This document shows, piece after piece, positions 15,785 to 25,212 of a DNA stretch of 64,000 nucleotides. The position numbers and the translations under genes were made by a program. The notes under the pieces were generated by a model, which worked only from the letters and a program-made list of their open reading frames with translations, did not search any database and was not told where the DNA came from. Position 1 is the stretch's first letter. Each line of letters begins with the position of its first letter. The DNA comes from DUZB01 sp963747555 (lineage in GTDB: Bacteria; Desulfobacterota; DSM-4660; Desulfatiglandales; Desulfatiglandaceae). Location of the stretch: positions 62,001 to 126,000 of the forward strand of contig CAVVFZ010000033.1 of NCBI GenBank assembly GCA_963747555.1. Direction: 5' to 3'.

Positions 15785-17430
15785 AAGTCGATGACTCTCT
15801 TCCTGAGCAGATCATCAAAGACCGGACTGAGAGAAGCCTTTGTCGCCTGAAGAGAAACCCCTTCCACCCTGTTCAGCCGCTCCCTCAGCCAGATGACATC
15901 AGGGCCTCTGTCTCCCTGTTTCAGGAGTATGGAACCCGTGGGCGGCGTCTCCCACAAAAAGATGAAATCGCCGAACCAGTACTGGTCTATCTGGTTCTTA
16001 TTGACAAGGACTTTTTCTCCACTGAGATCCAACTGGACAACCTCTCCTTTTATTCCAACCACAGCCACATATTGCCTCGGAGGATTATCGCCGACCAGTT
16101 CCAGAACAACAGGCCTGTTTATGTGCAAAATGGTTGTCCAGTTTCCCCGCTCAAAATAGCATCGCAATCCTGCGTCCGCGGCCAGGTCGCACGCCGTTTT
16201 CCCGGGCTTATCGGGGAAGGTCTTTTGCCAACACTGTAACACGGAGGAAATAGCGCTTTTCAGACTGAGATTCATCTGCCCGGATTTCAGTAATTCCTTG
16301 AGAGACGCGGACTCTTCCACGGACGGATCCTGCTGCGCTTCCGGTTCTTCAACAGCCCTTCCGGATACAGCCACATTTTCGCCATCGTCGCTCACAGGGG
16401 GGACGGAAAGTCTGACCTCCGTGACCGTTTGCTTCTTATCCGATACTGTCTTTTCAGAAGAAGAATCAGCCGGCCCCCTTGCTTCACTAAGGGTTTCCAG
16501 CACTGCCGGCCTTTTCTCCGGAAGGAATTCGGGAAGAAAGTATTTCCACCCCGCCGCAAGGGCCACAATAAGGAGGAGCAGTGCGGCCGGAATACCGACC
16601 CTCCTGCTGAAAAAGAGACGGGAACGACCCATGACCTCGGAAGCCGCCTTTCCAACCATGCGGGCGTTCACCGAATCCTTCTGGGCCGCATAGGCCGCCA
16701 TGAGGGAACGGTCACAGATCGTGTTGATAAGTCTGGGAATCCCTCCGGACAACCTGTGTATACGGGTAATAGCGCTTATTTTCATGATGGGCCGCCTGCA
16801 TCCGGCGATCGCCAGGCGATGCTGAATATAGGCGGCCGTTTCGTCGCGCAACAGGGGGGTGAGATGATAACGGGCCGTAATTCGTTGCCCCAACTGGCGG
16901 AGTTCCGATCGAGCCATCATGGTCTGCAGCTCCGGCTGGCCGATGAGCAGGATCTGAAGCAATTTCTGCCGGGTGGTTTCCAGGTTTGTCAGGAGGCGGA
17001 CCTGTTCCAGCACATCCGTACTCAGGTTCTGTGCCTCGTCAATAATAAGGACTGTCCGTCTTCCCTTCGAATGAATCTCCATCAGACGACTATTCAACTT
17101 GTCAATCAGCGATTTCAGGCTGGTCGTCCCTGGATCGTAGGGAACTTTCAGCTCATCGCACACGGAGGCCACCAGTTCCAGAGCAGTCTGCTTGGGATTA
17201 AGGACCAGGGCAATTTCGACCCCTTCCGGAACCTGCTCAAGCAGACTTCGACACAGGGTCGTTTTTCCTGTCCCCACCTCCCCCGTCAGGAGAAGAAACC
17301 CACCCCTGTCGCTCATGCCGTAAAGAAGATGTGCAAGAGCCTCTCTGTGCCTTCGGCTCATGAAAAGAAACCTGGGGTCAGGAGTCAGGGAGAACGGGTA
17401 TTCCGTAAGACCAAAATAGGATGTGTACAT
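15658..17430 (-). CDS. ExeA/GspA-like AAA ATPase with peptidoglycan-binding domain
   Basis: This 590-residue protein resembles ExeA/GspA, an inner-membrane ATPase that helps assemble type II secretin complexes through peptidoglycan. Residues 1-270 are an AAA domain starting YFGLTEYPFSLTPDP, with Walker A GEVGTGKTT (50-58) and Walker B LIIDEAQ (D131, E132). A hydrophobic helix near 280-300 (ALLLLIVALAAGW) is the single membrane segment. A periplasmic C39-peptidase-like region follows, and the C-terminus has a PG_binding_1-type repeat (GDRGPDVIWLRERL to GEQTLIRL). No gsp genes are in the window, so a role in type II secretion or pilus assembly is inferred. Its 3' end overlaps trpA convergently. 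Confidence 0.85.
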   Translation of the reverse strand: MYTSYFGLTEYPFSLTPDPRFLFMSRRHREALAHLLYGMSDRGGFLLLTGEVGTGKTTLCRSLLEQVPEGVEIALVLNPKQTALELVASVCDELKVPYDPGTTSLKSLIDKLNSRLMEIHSKGRRTVLIIDEAQNLSTDVLEQVRLLTNLETTRQKLLQILLIGQPELQTMMARSELRQLGQRITARYHLTPLLRDETAAYIQHRLAIAGCRRPIMKISAITRIHRLSGGIPRLINTICDRSLMAAYAAQKDSVNARMVGKAASEVMGRSRLFFSRRVGIPAALLLLIVALAAGWKYFLPEFLPEKRPAVLETLSEARGPADSSSEKTVSDKKQTVTEVRLSVPPVSDDGENVAVSGRAVEEPEAQQDPSVEESASLKELLKSGQMNLSLKSAISSVLQCWQKTFPDKPGKTACDLAADAGLRCYFERGNWTTILHINRPVVLELVGDNPPRQYVAVVGIKGEVVQLDLSGEKVLVNKNQIDQYWFGDFIFLWETPPTGSILLKQGDRGPDVIWLRERLNRVEGVSLQATKASLSPVFDDLLRKRVIDFQRLCGIEPDGFVGEQTLIRLNTGTGGPSTPVLRNPSMNSPT

Positions 17431-17551
17431 ATCTTAGAAGCTCATCATGACTTCGTTCCTGGGAAAAAAAGACACGGCCTGCCCATTTTGGGCTTTCCCG
17501 CACCTTGGAAGGCCTGGAATTTTGGATTGTAATAGTTAAAATATTTAAATA

Positions 17552-17580
17552 TTGACTCCATCCTGCAAGTTAGATAAAAG
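17552..17580 (+). promoter_or_regulatory. Possible promoter of moaA
   Basis: TTGACT (17552-17557) and TAAAAG (17575-17580) are 17 bases apart, next to an A/T-rich palindromic stretch AATATTTAAATATT. The -10 match is modest. I see no molybdenum-cofactor riboswitch in this gap. Confidence 0.35.
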
Positions 17581-17643
17581 TGATTTCTTTTATGGATGGG
17601 AAAAAACTACTCAAAATTGTATCCGAAACAAAGAGTTATTTCA

Positions 17644-18648
17644 ATGGAAACCGTAAGCTCCCGTTTAATTGATGACCTTGGAAGACGTCTGAACTATTTG
17701 CGTATATCCATAACGGACAGATGCAACCTGAACTGCGTGTACTGCATGCCCCGGGAAAGGCTCGAAAAGCTGAAACACCAGGATATTCTAACTTATGAAG
17801 AAATCTTTCGGCTGGTAACCATAGCTGCAAAACTGGGCGTCGATAAAATTCGTCTTACCGGTGGTGAACCGATGGTGCGAAGCGGTTTCTGCGATTTTCT
17901 TGCCAGCCTCACCGCCATTTCCGGGCTTAAGGACATTTCTCTGACCACCAACGGAATTTTTCTCAAGGACAAAATCCAAGAGATAAAGAGCGCGGGCATC
18001 AGGAGAATCAATATCAGCCTGGATACCCTAAAAAGAGAAAAGTTTAAAAGCATAACCGGGTTTGATGGTTTTGACCGGGTATGGGAAGGCATTGAACGTG
18101 CCCAGGAGGCAGGGTTTCATCCCATTAAGCTTAATATGGTGGTCATGAAAGGAATGAACGACGATGAGGTGGCGGATATGGCAAGACTATCCCTGCGTTT
18201 TCCCTTCCATATCCGATTCATTGAATATATGCCCATCGGTCTAACCAATCACATCGTCCCCTTCACCCATATCTCCAATACAGAGGTAAAGAAATCCCTG
18301 GAGAGAGTCGGAAACCTGATTCAGGTGCCGAGAGGGCTTATGGACGGCCCGACGGTGCGCTATGCCTTTGAGGGTGCGCCCGGAGAAATCGGCTTTATCA
18401 GCCCTTTGACAAATCATTTCTGTCAGACTTGCAACCGGTTGCGGCTCACCGCGAACGGCACGCTGCGGCCCTGCCTTTTATCCGATAAAGAGGTGGACAT
18501 CAAAGGCCCCCTGCGCGACGGCGCATCCGATAGAGAGCTCGCCCGTATTTTCTTGAAAACAGCCCACAAAAAGCCCCACAATCACCAGGTTACCTGCGAA
18601 AAAACGGACTGGTCCTATTCCGGTGAAATGTCGGCCATTGGAGGGTAG
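17644..18648 (+). CDS. moaA: GTP 3',8-cyclase (molybdenum cofactor biosynthesis)
   Basis: MoaA is a radical SAM enzyme that starts molybdopterin synthesis from GTP. It has the N-terminal cluster motif RCNLNCVYC, RLTGGEPMVR, LTTNG, NISLDTL and the second C-terminal cluster CQTCNRLRLTANGTLRPCL, and it ends in the diagnostic double glycine (SAIGG). I prefer ATG 17644; an in-frame ATG at 17596 would add 16 residues not expected in the family. No other moa or mob gene is near. Neighbours on both sides face it, and its last 34 bases overlap the amidohydrolase gene. The cofactor may serve molybdoenzymes elsewhere, since the NuoG-like protein at 47-50 kb lacks a Mo ligand. Confidence 0.94.
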   Translation: METVSSRLIDDLGRRLNYLRISITDRCNLNCVYCMPRERLEKLKHQDILTYEEIFRLVTIAAKLGVDKIRLTGGEPMVRSGFCDFLASLTAISGLKDISLTTNGIFLKDKIQEIKSAGIRRINISLDTLKREKFKSITGFDGFDRVWEGIERAQEAGFHPIKLNMVVMKGMNDDEVADMARLSLRFPFHIRFIEYMPIGLTNHIVPFTHISNTEVKKSLERVGNLIQVPRGLMDGPTVRYAFEGAPGEIGFISPLTNHFCQTCNRLRLTANGTLRPCLLSDKEVDIKGPLRDGASDRELARIFLKTAHKKPHNHQVTCEKTDWSYSGEMSAIGG

Positions 18649-19484
18649 GGAGACAGGAGCCCTGCGGCATTCAAACCCAGGATCTGTTTCTGCTGATTCG
18701 GCGACAGACCTTCCGAGGCCATTTCCTTAACATACCTGGCGGGGCTCAACAGGGGGAAGTCACTCCCGAAGAGAATTTTTTCAAAACCAATGATCTCGCC
18801 TGCAATCCTGTACATGCCGGGAGCATAAAGAAAAGGAGACGCAGCCGTGTCGAACCAAACATTTTCCAGCGTGTTCCGAACCTCCTTCTTCATCAGGGCA
18901 TAAAAAAGAAGCCCTCCGCCCCAGTGGGCCAGGATAATGCGATTGGAAGGGTAAGCCTTGATAAAATCGTAGATTTCAAGCAGCGTGTTCGGGGTTTTCC
19001 CAGGATATCCATGTCCAACAGGCTCATTGGTATGGAGCATGAAAAGTGCGTTATGCTGTAGACAGAGAGCCATCACCTCTTTGAGGTTTGCGACAACCTC
19101 GCCGGTAATTCCCGAACCGTAGACGGCAAGTTCCCCAACCCCTCTGAGCCCTTGCTTCAGACACCTTTCTGTCTCGTCGGCGCCATTTTGAGAGAGAGGA
19201 GAGAAACAGCAAAAGCCTGTCAGACGATCGGCATATCTGGCTGCCGATTGGACGATATAGTCATTGTGCCTTTCAAAAAGTTCCCTATCCTCCCAAGGAA
19301 AACCGAAGATAACCGACCTCTGCACCTCATTTTCATCCATGCTCCGAATAAGCTCTTCGGTTTCCACGAGCTTCGCAGCCGGAGAGTCATAGAGGCTCTT
19401 AAAAGCGGAATCGCGCCGGCTGCATTCCGTCCTGTTTTCTTTGAAATATGGGGGAAAAACATGCGTGTGAAAATCGATGATCAT
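18615..19484 (-). CDS. Amidohydrolase family metal-dependent hydrolase
   Basis: This 289-residue TIM-barrel protein belongs to the amidohydrolase_2 group (ACMSD or decarboxylase-like hydrolases). It has the HxH metal motif IDFHTHVFPP at the start, GVGELAVYG, a LHTNEPVGH region, ILAHWGGG and LFGSDFPLL, where the Asp is the usual catalytic residue. The substrate cannot be told from sequence. ATG 19482-19484 overlaps the upstream thioredoxin-like gene as ATGA, so the two are translated together. They follow the N-formylglutamate amidohydrolase-like gene on the same strand after 72 bases and could belong to the same transcript. Confidence 0.8.
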   Translation of the reverse strand: MIIDFHTHVFPPYFKENRTECSRRDSAFKSLYDSPAAKLVETEELIRSMDENEVQRSVIFGFPWEDRELFERHNDYIVQSAARYADRLTGFCCFSPLSQNGADETERCLKQGLRGVGELAVYGSGITGEVVANLKEVMALCLQHNALFMLHTNEPVGHGYPGKTPNTLLEIYDFIKAYPSNRIILAHWGGGLLFYALMKKEVRNTLENVWFDTAASPFLYAPGMYRIAGEIIGFEKILFGSDFPLLSPARYVKEMASEGLSPNQQKQILGLNAAGLLSPYPPMADISPE

Positions 19485-19996
19485 TTCAAAAGAGGCTCCA
19501 GCGACTTTTCCAGTGCGCCAGGAAGAAATCCGGGGATTTTCTCAATGATTTTGCCTTGTTGGTTTATGATAAACATGGTGGGAACAGCCATTCTTTGCCC
19601 TGCAAAATAGTCTTTGAGAATCTTCTGGTCGTATCGGAGAATCGGATAATTTATCTTCGCCGACTCCTTGAATTCCTTCAGATCTTTATTTGACGTTCTT
19701 TCAAGATCATCCACGGATACCCCCAGGACTGCCAGCCCTTTGTTCCGGTATTTTTCCTGAAGGCCCACCAGTTCGGGAATAGACATTCGGCAAGGGGGAC
19801 ACCAGCTTGCCCAGAAATCGAGGAGAACAACGCGGCCGCGGTAACTGGACAAGGAAACCGTTTTACCCGACAGGTCCTTGAGCGAAAAATCCGGGGCCGT
19901 TGGACCGGCTGCAACCTCTTTCTGACATCCCGAGTACAAAATGAAAAGACAGACCAATAACAATAAGCATAAAGTGGAGCGGCTTTTAAACACCAT
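19481..19996 (-). CDS. TlpA/ResA-like thiol-disulfide oxidoreductase lipoprotein
   Basis: A 171-residue exported thioredoxin-fold protein. Residues 1-24 are a lipoprotein signal ending YSGC, with C24 the likely lipidated residue, and the redox motif WCPPC lies at 65-69, followed by PTMFIINQQGKI with the cis-proline region. ATG 19994-19996 has GGAGGAA eight bases upstream and is chosen over an upstream in-frame codon that falls in that ribosome site. TlpA/ResA proteins reduce disulfides outside the cytoplasmic membrane, often for cytochrome c maturation. No cytochrome maturation genes are nearby. The stop overlaps the amidohydrolase start. Confidence 0.88.
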   Translation of the reverse strand: MVFKSRSTLCLLLLVCLFILYSGCQKEVAAGPTAPDFSLKDLSGKTVSLSSYRGRVVLLDFWASWCPPCRMSIPELVGLQEKYRNKGLAVLGVSVDDLERTSNKDLKEFKESAKINYPILRYDQKILKDYFAGQRMAVPTMFIINQQGKIIEKIPGFLPGALEKSLEPLLK

Positions 19997-20068
19997 ATGG
20001 AATTCCTCCAATGAAAAATAATCAAACGGTAATGGGTCATCAACTATTATTATAAAGATACAAAAAAG

Positions 20069-20857
20069 TCAAAAAGTTACAGAAAAAGTGCGAAAAACCT
20101 TGTGCACCCTCTTCCGAACTTCTTGGATTCTGCTGCCTACAATTCGATTTGTTTTGCGATCAAAATAAAGTCCCTGATTGATCTCAATTTGTATGAAAAT
20201 CTTATCCTGTCCTGAAAATCTTCCTCCGTAATGGGTGGTAATAAAACCGCCCCTGTAAGGATCATTGATGGACACGGAAAATCCGTAATCTTGAAAAGCA
20301 CCTTTAAGATGCTGCACCGTTTCGCAAGGAGCCGTCGGTTTCCCCATCCCGGGCGACTCCTTTCCCTCACTGTCTCCGTTATTGCCCAGGATAACATCCT
20401 TCCTCCTGCCCCCCGCATCCGGCGCTTCGACGGGCGCGATCTCGCAAAGGGAATGACAATCGATGCCCCCCCTGATGTCAGGTCGTTCAAGACATTCTTT
20501 CAAACGGTTGTGATAGGGAAGATAATAGTTCTCAATCCTGAAGCGAATCTCTTGCTCATCGGGGACACATCCCGGCCTGTAAAGAACACGGCCAGTATAG
20601 TCCACATGAGGCACTACCCCCTTACGATCCCGCCTGTCGGGATCCCTGTTAAGATCCACAACTACCCTGCTCCATTGGGCGCACAGGGTTGCGCTGGACG
20701 GCAAGGAACCGAAAATCTCGAAAGTCCCCCTGTCCACGGATTCCATCATTTCCTCATCCGTAAGGTCCAGCGTGTTTCTCAATGCGGGAGGCACCTTCGC
20801 CGAGCAGTGGGGAATAGATATGACAAAGGGAAATCTTTTCACATCGAAACCATACAC
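20069..20857 (-). CDS. N-formylglutamate amidohydrolase family protein
   Basis: The 262-residue protein shows the FGase pattern in order: FVISIPHCSAKVPPAL, DRGTFEIF, SRVVVDLNRDPDRRD, GIDCHSLCEI, NDPYRGGFITTHYGG and QIEINQGLYFD, where the family usually has Arg for the Gln. These include the zinc ligands. Classical members hydrolyse N-formylglutamate in histidine degradation, but no hut gene is present. The gene overlaps by 19 bases the ATP-grasp gene before it, at the end of a ligase and peptide-transporter gene train. I therefore infer an amidase acting on a gamma- or N-acylglutamyl-type bond in a small peptide, without proof. Confidence 0.82.
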   Translation of the reverse strand: MYGFDVKRFPFVISIPHCSAKVPPALRNTLDLTDEEMMESVDRGTFEIFGSLPSSATLCAQWSRVVVDLNRDPDRRDRKGVVPHVDYTGRVLYRPGCVPDEQEIRFRIENYYLPYHNRLKECLERPDIRGGIDCHSLCEIAPVEAPDAGGRRKDVILGNNGDSEGKESPGMGKPTAPCETVQHLKGAFQDYGFSVSINDPYRGGFITTHYGGRFSGQDKIFIQIEINQGLYFDRKTNRIVGSRIQEVRKRVHKVFRTFSVTF

Positions 20858-22289
20858 TGTCTCTGAATCCAGTCTACGATGGCAGGAATTTCGTCCCCAA
20901 ACCCCTTCTCGTTTTTCATGGAATCAGGGAAAAGGATCCTGCACAACCTGCGGAATGGATCCATGGTGCCCGATTCAACCGGCCCGCCATCCGGAGGCCC
21001 ATCTGCAATGATGAATTGCCTTGGGTTCTTCACCGCTTGCAAGTCGATGGAGCCCTTCACAAAGGAACAGCTCCGTTTTTCCTGATCGTATTCCCAGATG
21101 CCCGCCCTGAGCGGCCTGAAAGGTTCCATTTTCCGGCCACTCCCACAAAACACAAGGAAATGACTCCCATTCAAAGGGCGGGCGTATTGCCTGTTGAGAC
21201 CTTCCACGTCCACCTGATACGGCATATTCAGGAATTCCAGGAGATGAAAGGCTTCCATAGGGGCAATCCCGTGTGTCATGTGCAGGAGAGAAAGGACTGG
21301 AAACGCGCCCGTAAGCCGTGGGTTGATCTCCACGGGATATACGGCATCTTTATTCGGCTGCACGATAAAATCTATTCCCGCGATCCCCTTGTAACCCAGG
21401 GAGGCAAGATGGCTGCCGACCTTCCGTGCTTGTTCCCGGGCTTTGGTCAACACGGATTCGGGCCAGGTGTTCCCGCCCCAGACATGGCCGCAGAATACGC
21501 CGTTTTCGTCAAAACCGCGACAATAGGGAAGATCGATGAGCTGTTCTTGTAGTCCCGAAATGAGTATCCCGTTCCCGGTCGCGCAGATGGCTACACTCGC
21601 GGGAATCCCTTCCAAAAAACGGCGTATCAAAACGGACGTGAGCCTGACTCCACGCCAGATTCCATTCGCCAGCCGTTTTTGCAGGGAGTCATACTCTCCC
21701 TTTGATCCTACAAAAAATGTCCCCCTTCCTCCTCCTTTTTGGATTTCAGGAAGCTGAACCACAAACTTGGCGCCCAGTTCCTCCGCCCAGTTTTCATAGC
21801 TCAGCTCTTCCATCATGCTCCAAGGAAAGATCCCCCCCGCGAATTTTCGGGAGTCTCAGTTCTGATACCATCCGTTCAAAAAACGACCTTTGTCCCACTC
21901 GGATGCGGAGTTCGGACGGATTGGCAAGAAGTCTCCACCCCTTCTCTTCGGAAAGCTTCTCCAATTCAGGATAGTTCTGGTAAAGGAACAGGTATTTGGG
22001 ACCCTTCCGTCCGTTCAAGAACTCCTCGACGCATGGCTCGGAGAGCAGCTGAAAAGAATTCTCCACCTTGGTCGAATCGTCGGCCCCGATCGTTTCCCCA
22101 AGACAGAAAACAGGGACCTTTTCTCTCAGGAGGGAAAGATCAGCAGGTTTTTTGGTTACAGAGGATGCGATAGGATGGAAGAAAAGAGGCAGGGATAATT
22201 CTTGAAAAGGCGGTCATGCCGACGCCGATGATGGGACCATCCAGGCTGCCAAAAATTCGCTTTATCTGTTTCAGGTCCTGTATCAGCAT
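20839..22289 (-). pseudogene. ATP-grasp domain ligase-like protein, two homopolymer frameshifts
   Basis: The main part has the ATP-grasp layout: AKFVVQLPEIQKGGGRGTFFV (nucleotide lysine and glycine loop), a central region with YKGIAGIDFIVQ, and VYPVEINPRLTGAFPV, the metal-binding Glu and Asn. The N-terminal pre-ATP-grasp part is in other frames: one base too many in a G7 run near 21833 and one in an A6 run near 22150 separate three segments. Correcting both gives about 483 residues from ATG 22287-22289, with RSFFERMVSELRLPKIRGG joined to WSMMEELSYENW. Substrate unknown; fatty or amino acids are typical for the fold. It starts 20 bases after oppF and overlaps the amidohydrolase gene that follows, so it is the third ATP-grasp enzyme of the cluster. 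Confidence 0.78.
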
Positions 22290-22309
22290 CTTTCAAACGG
22301 CGGCATGCG

Positions 22310-23293
22310 TTAAAAAAAACAGGCCGCCTGATGTCCCCGGCCGCGTTCTCTCAGCATAGGCTTCGCTCTGCTGCATTGTTTTTCTTCCGCCATGCTGCAC
22401 CTGGAAAAAAAAGCACATCCTTCCCCATTTCCCCCACCATTCCGTTCCCTGGGAAGAAGCGTACCGTACCGTCTCACAGTCTCTTTCTGCCCGAATTTGG
22501 GTATGGCGTCCAGCAGGGCCTTGGTATACGGGTGTACGGGATTGCCGATGACTTCCTCTCCGGGCCCTACTTCCATGAGATTTCCTCTGTAGATAACCGC
22601 TATTCGGTCGCACAGGTAACGTGCAGCGGCCAGGCTATGGGTAATAAAAAGCAGTGTCACAGCGAAATCATCCCTCATTTTCAACAGGATGTTGAAAATC
22701 TGAGCGGAGATGGAGGCATCGAGCATGGAAGTGGGTTCGTCCGCGATCACGAATTTCGGATCCAAGATCATGGCCCTGGCAATCGCGACCCTTTGTCTTT
22801 GGCCCCCGCTCAGACGGTGCGGATACCGGTGGAGAAAATCGTCTGGAGGCGAGAGCCCCACGGATTTCAAGGCCTGCCGAGCCTTTTCATACTTGTCCGA
22901 ACCTAACCCTAATTTGTGAATTTTTAATGGCTCTGATACCGTATCGTATACGGAACGCTGCGGATTGAGGGACTGATACGGATCCTGAAAAATCATCTGC
23001 ACTTTGCGCCGGAATTTTTTCAGTTCTTTCCCTTTCAGGTGGGTTACTTCGTCCCCATCAAGGTACATCTTCCCCGAATCCGTTTCTTCCAGTCCGATGA
23101 GCAGCCGCCCCAGGGTTGTTTTTCCACTTCCACTTTCTCCCACCAGCCCGAATATCTCGCCCCGGGGGATGGTCAGACTTACGCGATCAAGGGCCACCAC
23201 ATCTTTCTTGCGAGTCCCGAAAAAAGATCCTTTGGCCCTGTATATCTTGCAGACATCATCGATACGGACAATCTGATCATTTTCTTGATTCAT
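22310..23293 (-). CDS. Peptide ABC transporter ATP-binding protein (OppF/DppF type)
   Basis: A 327-residue ATPase with Walker A GESGSGKTTLG, Q-loop QDPYQSLNPQ, the ABC signature RLSGGQRQRVAIAR, Walker B KFVIADEPTS and H-loop FITHS. The C-terminal oligopeptide/dipeptide extension has HPYTKALLDAIP and a late Cys cluster (CAFFSRCSMAEEKQC), normal for this subfamily and linked to an Fe-S site in some members. It energises uptake through the permeases encoded just upstream. It starts 19 bases after oppD. It is intact. Confidence 0.93.
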   Translation of the reverse strand: MNQENDQIVRIDDVCKIYRAKGSFFGTRKKDVVALDRVSLTIPRGEIFGLVGESGSGKTTLGRLLIGLEETDSGKMYLDGDEVTHLKGKELKKFRRKVQMIFQDPYQSLNPQRSVYDTVSEPLKIHKLGLGSDKYEKARQALKSVGLSPPDDFLHRYPHRLSGGQRQRVAIARAMILDPKFVIADEPTSMLDASISAQIFNILLKMRDDFAVTLLFITHSLAAARYLCDRIAVIYRGNLMEVGPGEEVIGNPVHPYTKALLDAIPKFGQKETVRRYGTLLPRERNGGGNGEGCAFFSRCSMAEEKQCSRAKPMLRERGRGHQAACFF

Positions 23294-23312
23294 ATATCTT
23301 CAGGTCCCTCTA

Positions 23313-24266
23313 TTAGCACCTGCAACACAGGGCCTTGTGTTCCTCGCTAATGGCCACCCACTGGGGGGGCTCCGTTTTGCATGTGGAACCAGGTTTCGCA
23401 CAACGGTCGCAAAACCTGCATCCGGCAGGTGGACTGACCAGATTCGGCGTTTCCCCGGGGATCGGATTTAAATCGGTCTTCTTACCTGTTAAAGTAGGAA
23501 AGGAAGCAAGAAGGGCCTTTGTGTAGGGATGAACGGGAGATTCAAAAACCGCCTCCCTCGGTCCGTATTCCACCAGTTGCCCAGCGTACATCACCCCTAT
23601 GTCGTGACACATATCGGCAACAATGGAAATATCGTGGGAGATAAAAATAATGCTCAGGTTAAATTCCTTCTGCAACTGCTTCATTTCCTCCAGGATCTGG
23701 TCCTGCACGATCACATCCAGCGCCGTGGTCGGTTCATCGGCGATAATCAACTTCGGCTGACAGGCAAGGGCCATGGCAATGATAGCCCGCTGCTTCATTC
23801 CTCCGCTGTATTGGTGAGGATAATCGAGCATGCGATCCCGTGGAATTCCCACGAGGTCAAAAAGCTCTTCAACCCTGGCCATCGCAGCCTCTTCCTTTAA
23901 GGAATCGTCATGGACCAGCATGGCCTCCGCCACCTGCGCCCCGACTCTTTGAACCGGATTCAGGGCGTTCATGGCCGCCTGGAAAATCATGGCGATCTTG
24001 CTCCACCTGACCTGTCTCATCTGCTCCGAAGAGAGCTTCAACAGGTCCGTGCCTTCAAAAAGTATTTTCCCCTCCCTGACCGATCCGTTGGGAGGCAGAA
24101 GGCCCATAAGAGCCATCCCCATGGTCGTCTTGCCGCATCCCGACTCACCCACAAACCCCAGGGATTCTCCCTCTTTCAGGGTAAAACTGACCCTGTCCAC
24201 GGCTTTCAAAGGTCCGTGCTTCGTATTATAACCAACCGTCAGGTTTTCCACGCGTAAAAGAGGCAT
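23313..24266 (-). CDS. Peptide ABC transporter ATP-binding protein (OppD/DppD type)
   Basis: A 317-residue ATPase with GESGCGKTTMGMALMG (Walker A), QAAMNALNPVQRVG (Q-loop region), YSGGMKQRAIIAMAL (signature), LIIADEPTTALDV (Walker B) and FISHD (H-loop). The C-terminal domain has HPYTKALLASFP and CRFCDRCAKPGSTC, a family Cys motif. The start codon directly follows the stop of oppC. Together with OppF it forms the ATPase pair of the importer. Confidence 0.94.
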   Translation of the reverse strand: MPLLRVENLTVGYNTKHGPLKAVDRVSFTLKEGESLGFVGESGCGKTTMGMALMGLLPPNGSVREGKILFEGTDLLKLSSEQMRQVRWSKIAMIFQAAMNALNPVQRVGAQVAEAMLVHDDSLKEEAAMARVEELFDLVGIPRDRMLDYPHQYSGGMKQRAIIAMALACQPKLIIADEPTTALDVIVQDQILEEMKQLQKEFNLSIIFISHDISIVADMCHDIGVMYAGQLVEYGPREAVFESPVHPYTKALLASFPTLTGKKTDLNPIPGETPNLVSPPAGCRFCDRCAKPGSTCKTEPPQWVAISEEHKALCCRC

Positions 24267-25199
24267 TTAATCTGTCTGATCCTCCTTTCTCAATCTCGGG
24301 TCAAGCACCTCGTCCATGGCTCTTCCCAGCATGTAAAAAGAAAGAGTGATCAGGGAGATACATATTCCCGGAGGAAGAAGCCAGTAGGGTGCCTTGAACA
24401 TGTGACCCGTTTTCCAGACCCACTGGAGCATCATCCCCCAGCTCACCGTTCCCGGATCGCCGAATCCCAGGAAAGCAAGGGCTGCTTCCGTGATGATGGC
24501 CGATGTAACCCTGAAGGTCATGAAAAGAAAGGCCAGAGGAAGTACATTGGGCATGATATGGCGAAAAATGATCCTCATATGCGATGCCCCCGCTACTTTG
24601 GCGGCCTCCACGAAAGGTCTTTGTTTCAACGAGAGGGTCTGCCCCCTGATGATCCTGGAAACGCCCGGCCACCGGAAGAGGGCGATAATAAGGACGATGG
24701 TCCAGATGTTGAGCTGCCCGAATACTGCTGCCAACAGCAGAACCACCAGCAGGGTCGGCATGACCATGATCATGTCCGCCATCCGCATGAGAATGGTATC
24801 GGTAAACTTTCCCAAATATCCTGCAGTCATCCCGATGGCGGTTCCAAGAGCAATACTCATGACCGCGGCCGACACGCCCACCATGAAAGCAACCCTGGCC
24901 CCGGCCAGGAGCTGACTCAGGATGTCTCGCCCCATAAAATCGGTGCCCAGCCAGTGTCTCAGGCTCGGACCGGTACAGCCCAGGATATGGGGATCAACAC
25001 CGGTCATCGGATTATACATGGGATTTATGAGGGGGGGGAGATAACTGAAAAGAGCCATGAGGGCAAACATGACGAGGAGGCTGAGACCGATCTTTCCCAG
25101 GAGATTCTGCCGGAATATTGCCCAGCCTTCCCAAAACGATTCAAGCCAGGGAAATCGAACGGGTGCTGCGATTGCTTTTTTTTGTTCCGCGTTCGTCAT
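24267..25199 (-). CDS. Peptide ABC transporter permease (OppC/DppC type)
   Basis: This protein has about six membrane helices, the family motif WLGTDFMGRDILSQLLAGAR after the first periplasmic loop, and the cytoplasmic EAA loop EAAKVAGASHMRIIFRHIMPN that contacts the ATPases. I start at ATG 25197-25199 (MTNAEQKK), preceded by GCGAGG, and not at the upstream in-frame codon at 25283, which would overlap oppB by 71 bases. Length about 310 residues fits. It lies 13 bases after oppB. Confidence 0.92.
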   Translation of the reverse strand: MTNAEQKKAIAAPVRFPWLESFWEGWAIFRQNLLGKIGLSLLVMFALMALFSYLPPLINPMYNPMTGVDPHILGCTGPSLRHWLGTDFMGRDILSQLLAGARVAFMVGVSAAVMSIALGTAIGMTAGYLGKFTDTILMRMADMIMVMPTLLVVLLLAAVFGQLNIWTIVLIIALFRWPGVSRIIRGQTLSLKQRPFVEAAKVAGASHMRIIFRHIMPNVLPLAFLFMTFRVTSAIITEAALAFLGFGDPGTVSWGMMLQWVWKTGHMFKAPYWLLPPGICISLITLSFYMLGRAMDEVLDPRLRKEDQTD

Positions 25200-25212
25200 G
25201 GGGCCTCGCCGA

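Noticed and set aside
20069..20857. HutG-type N-formylglutamate hydrolase of histidine degradation
   Set aside because: No hutH, U or I gene is near, and the context is ATP-grasp ligases and a peptide transporter.
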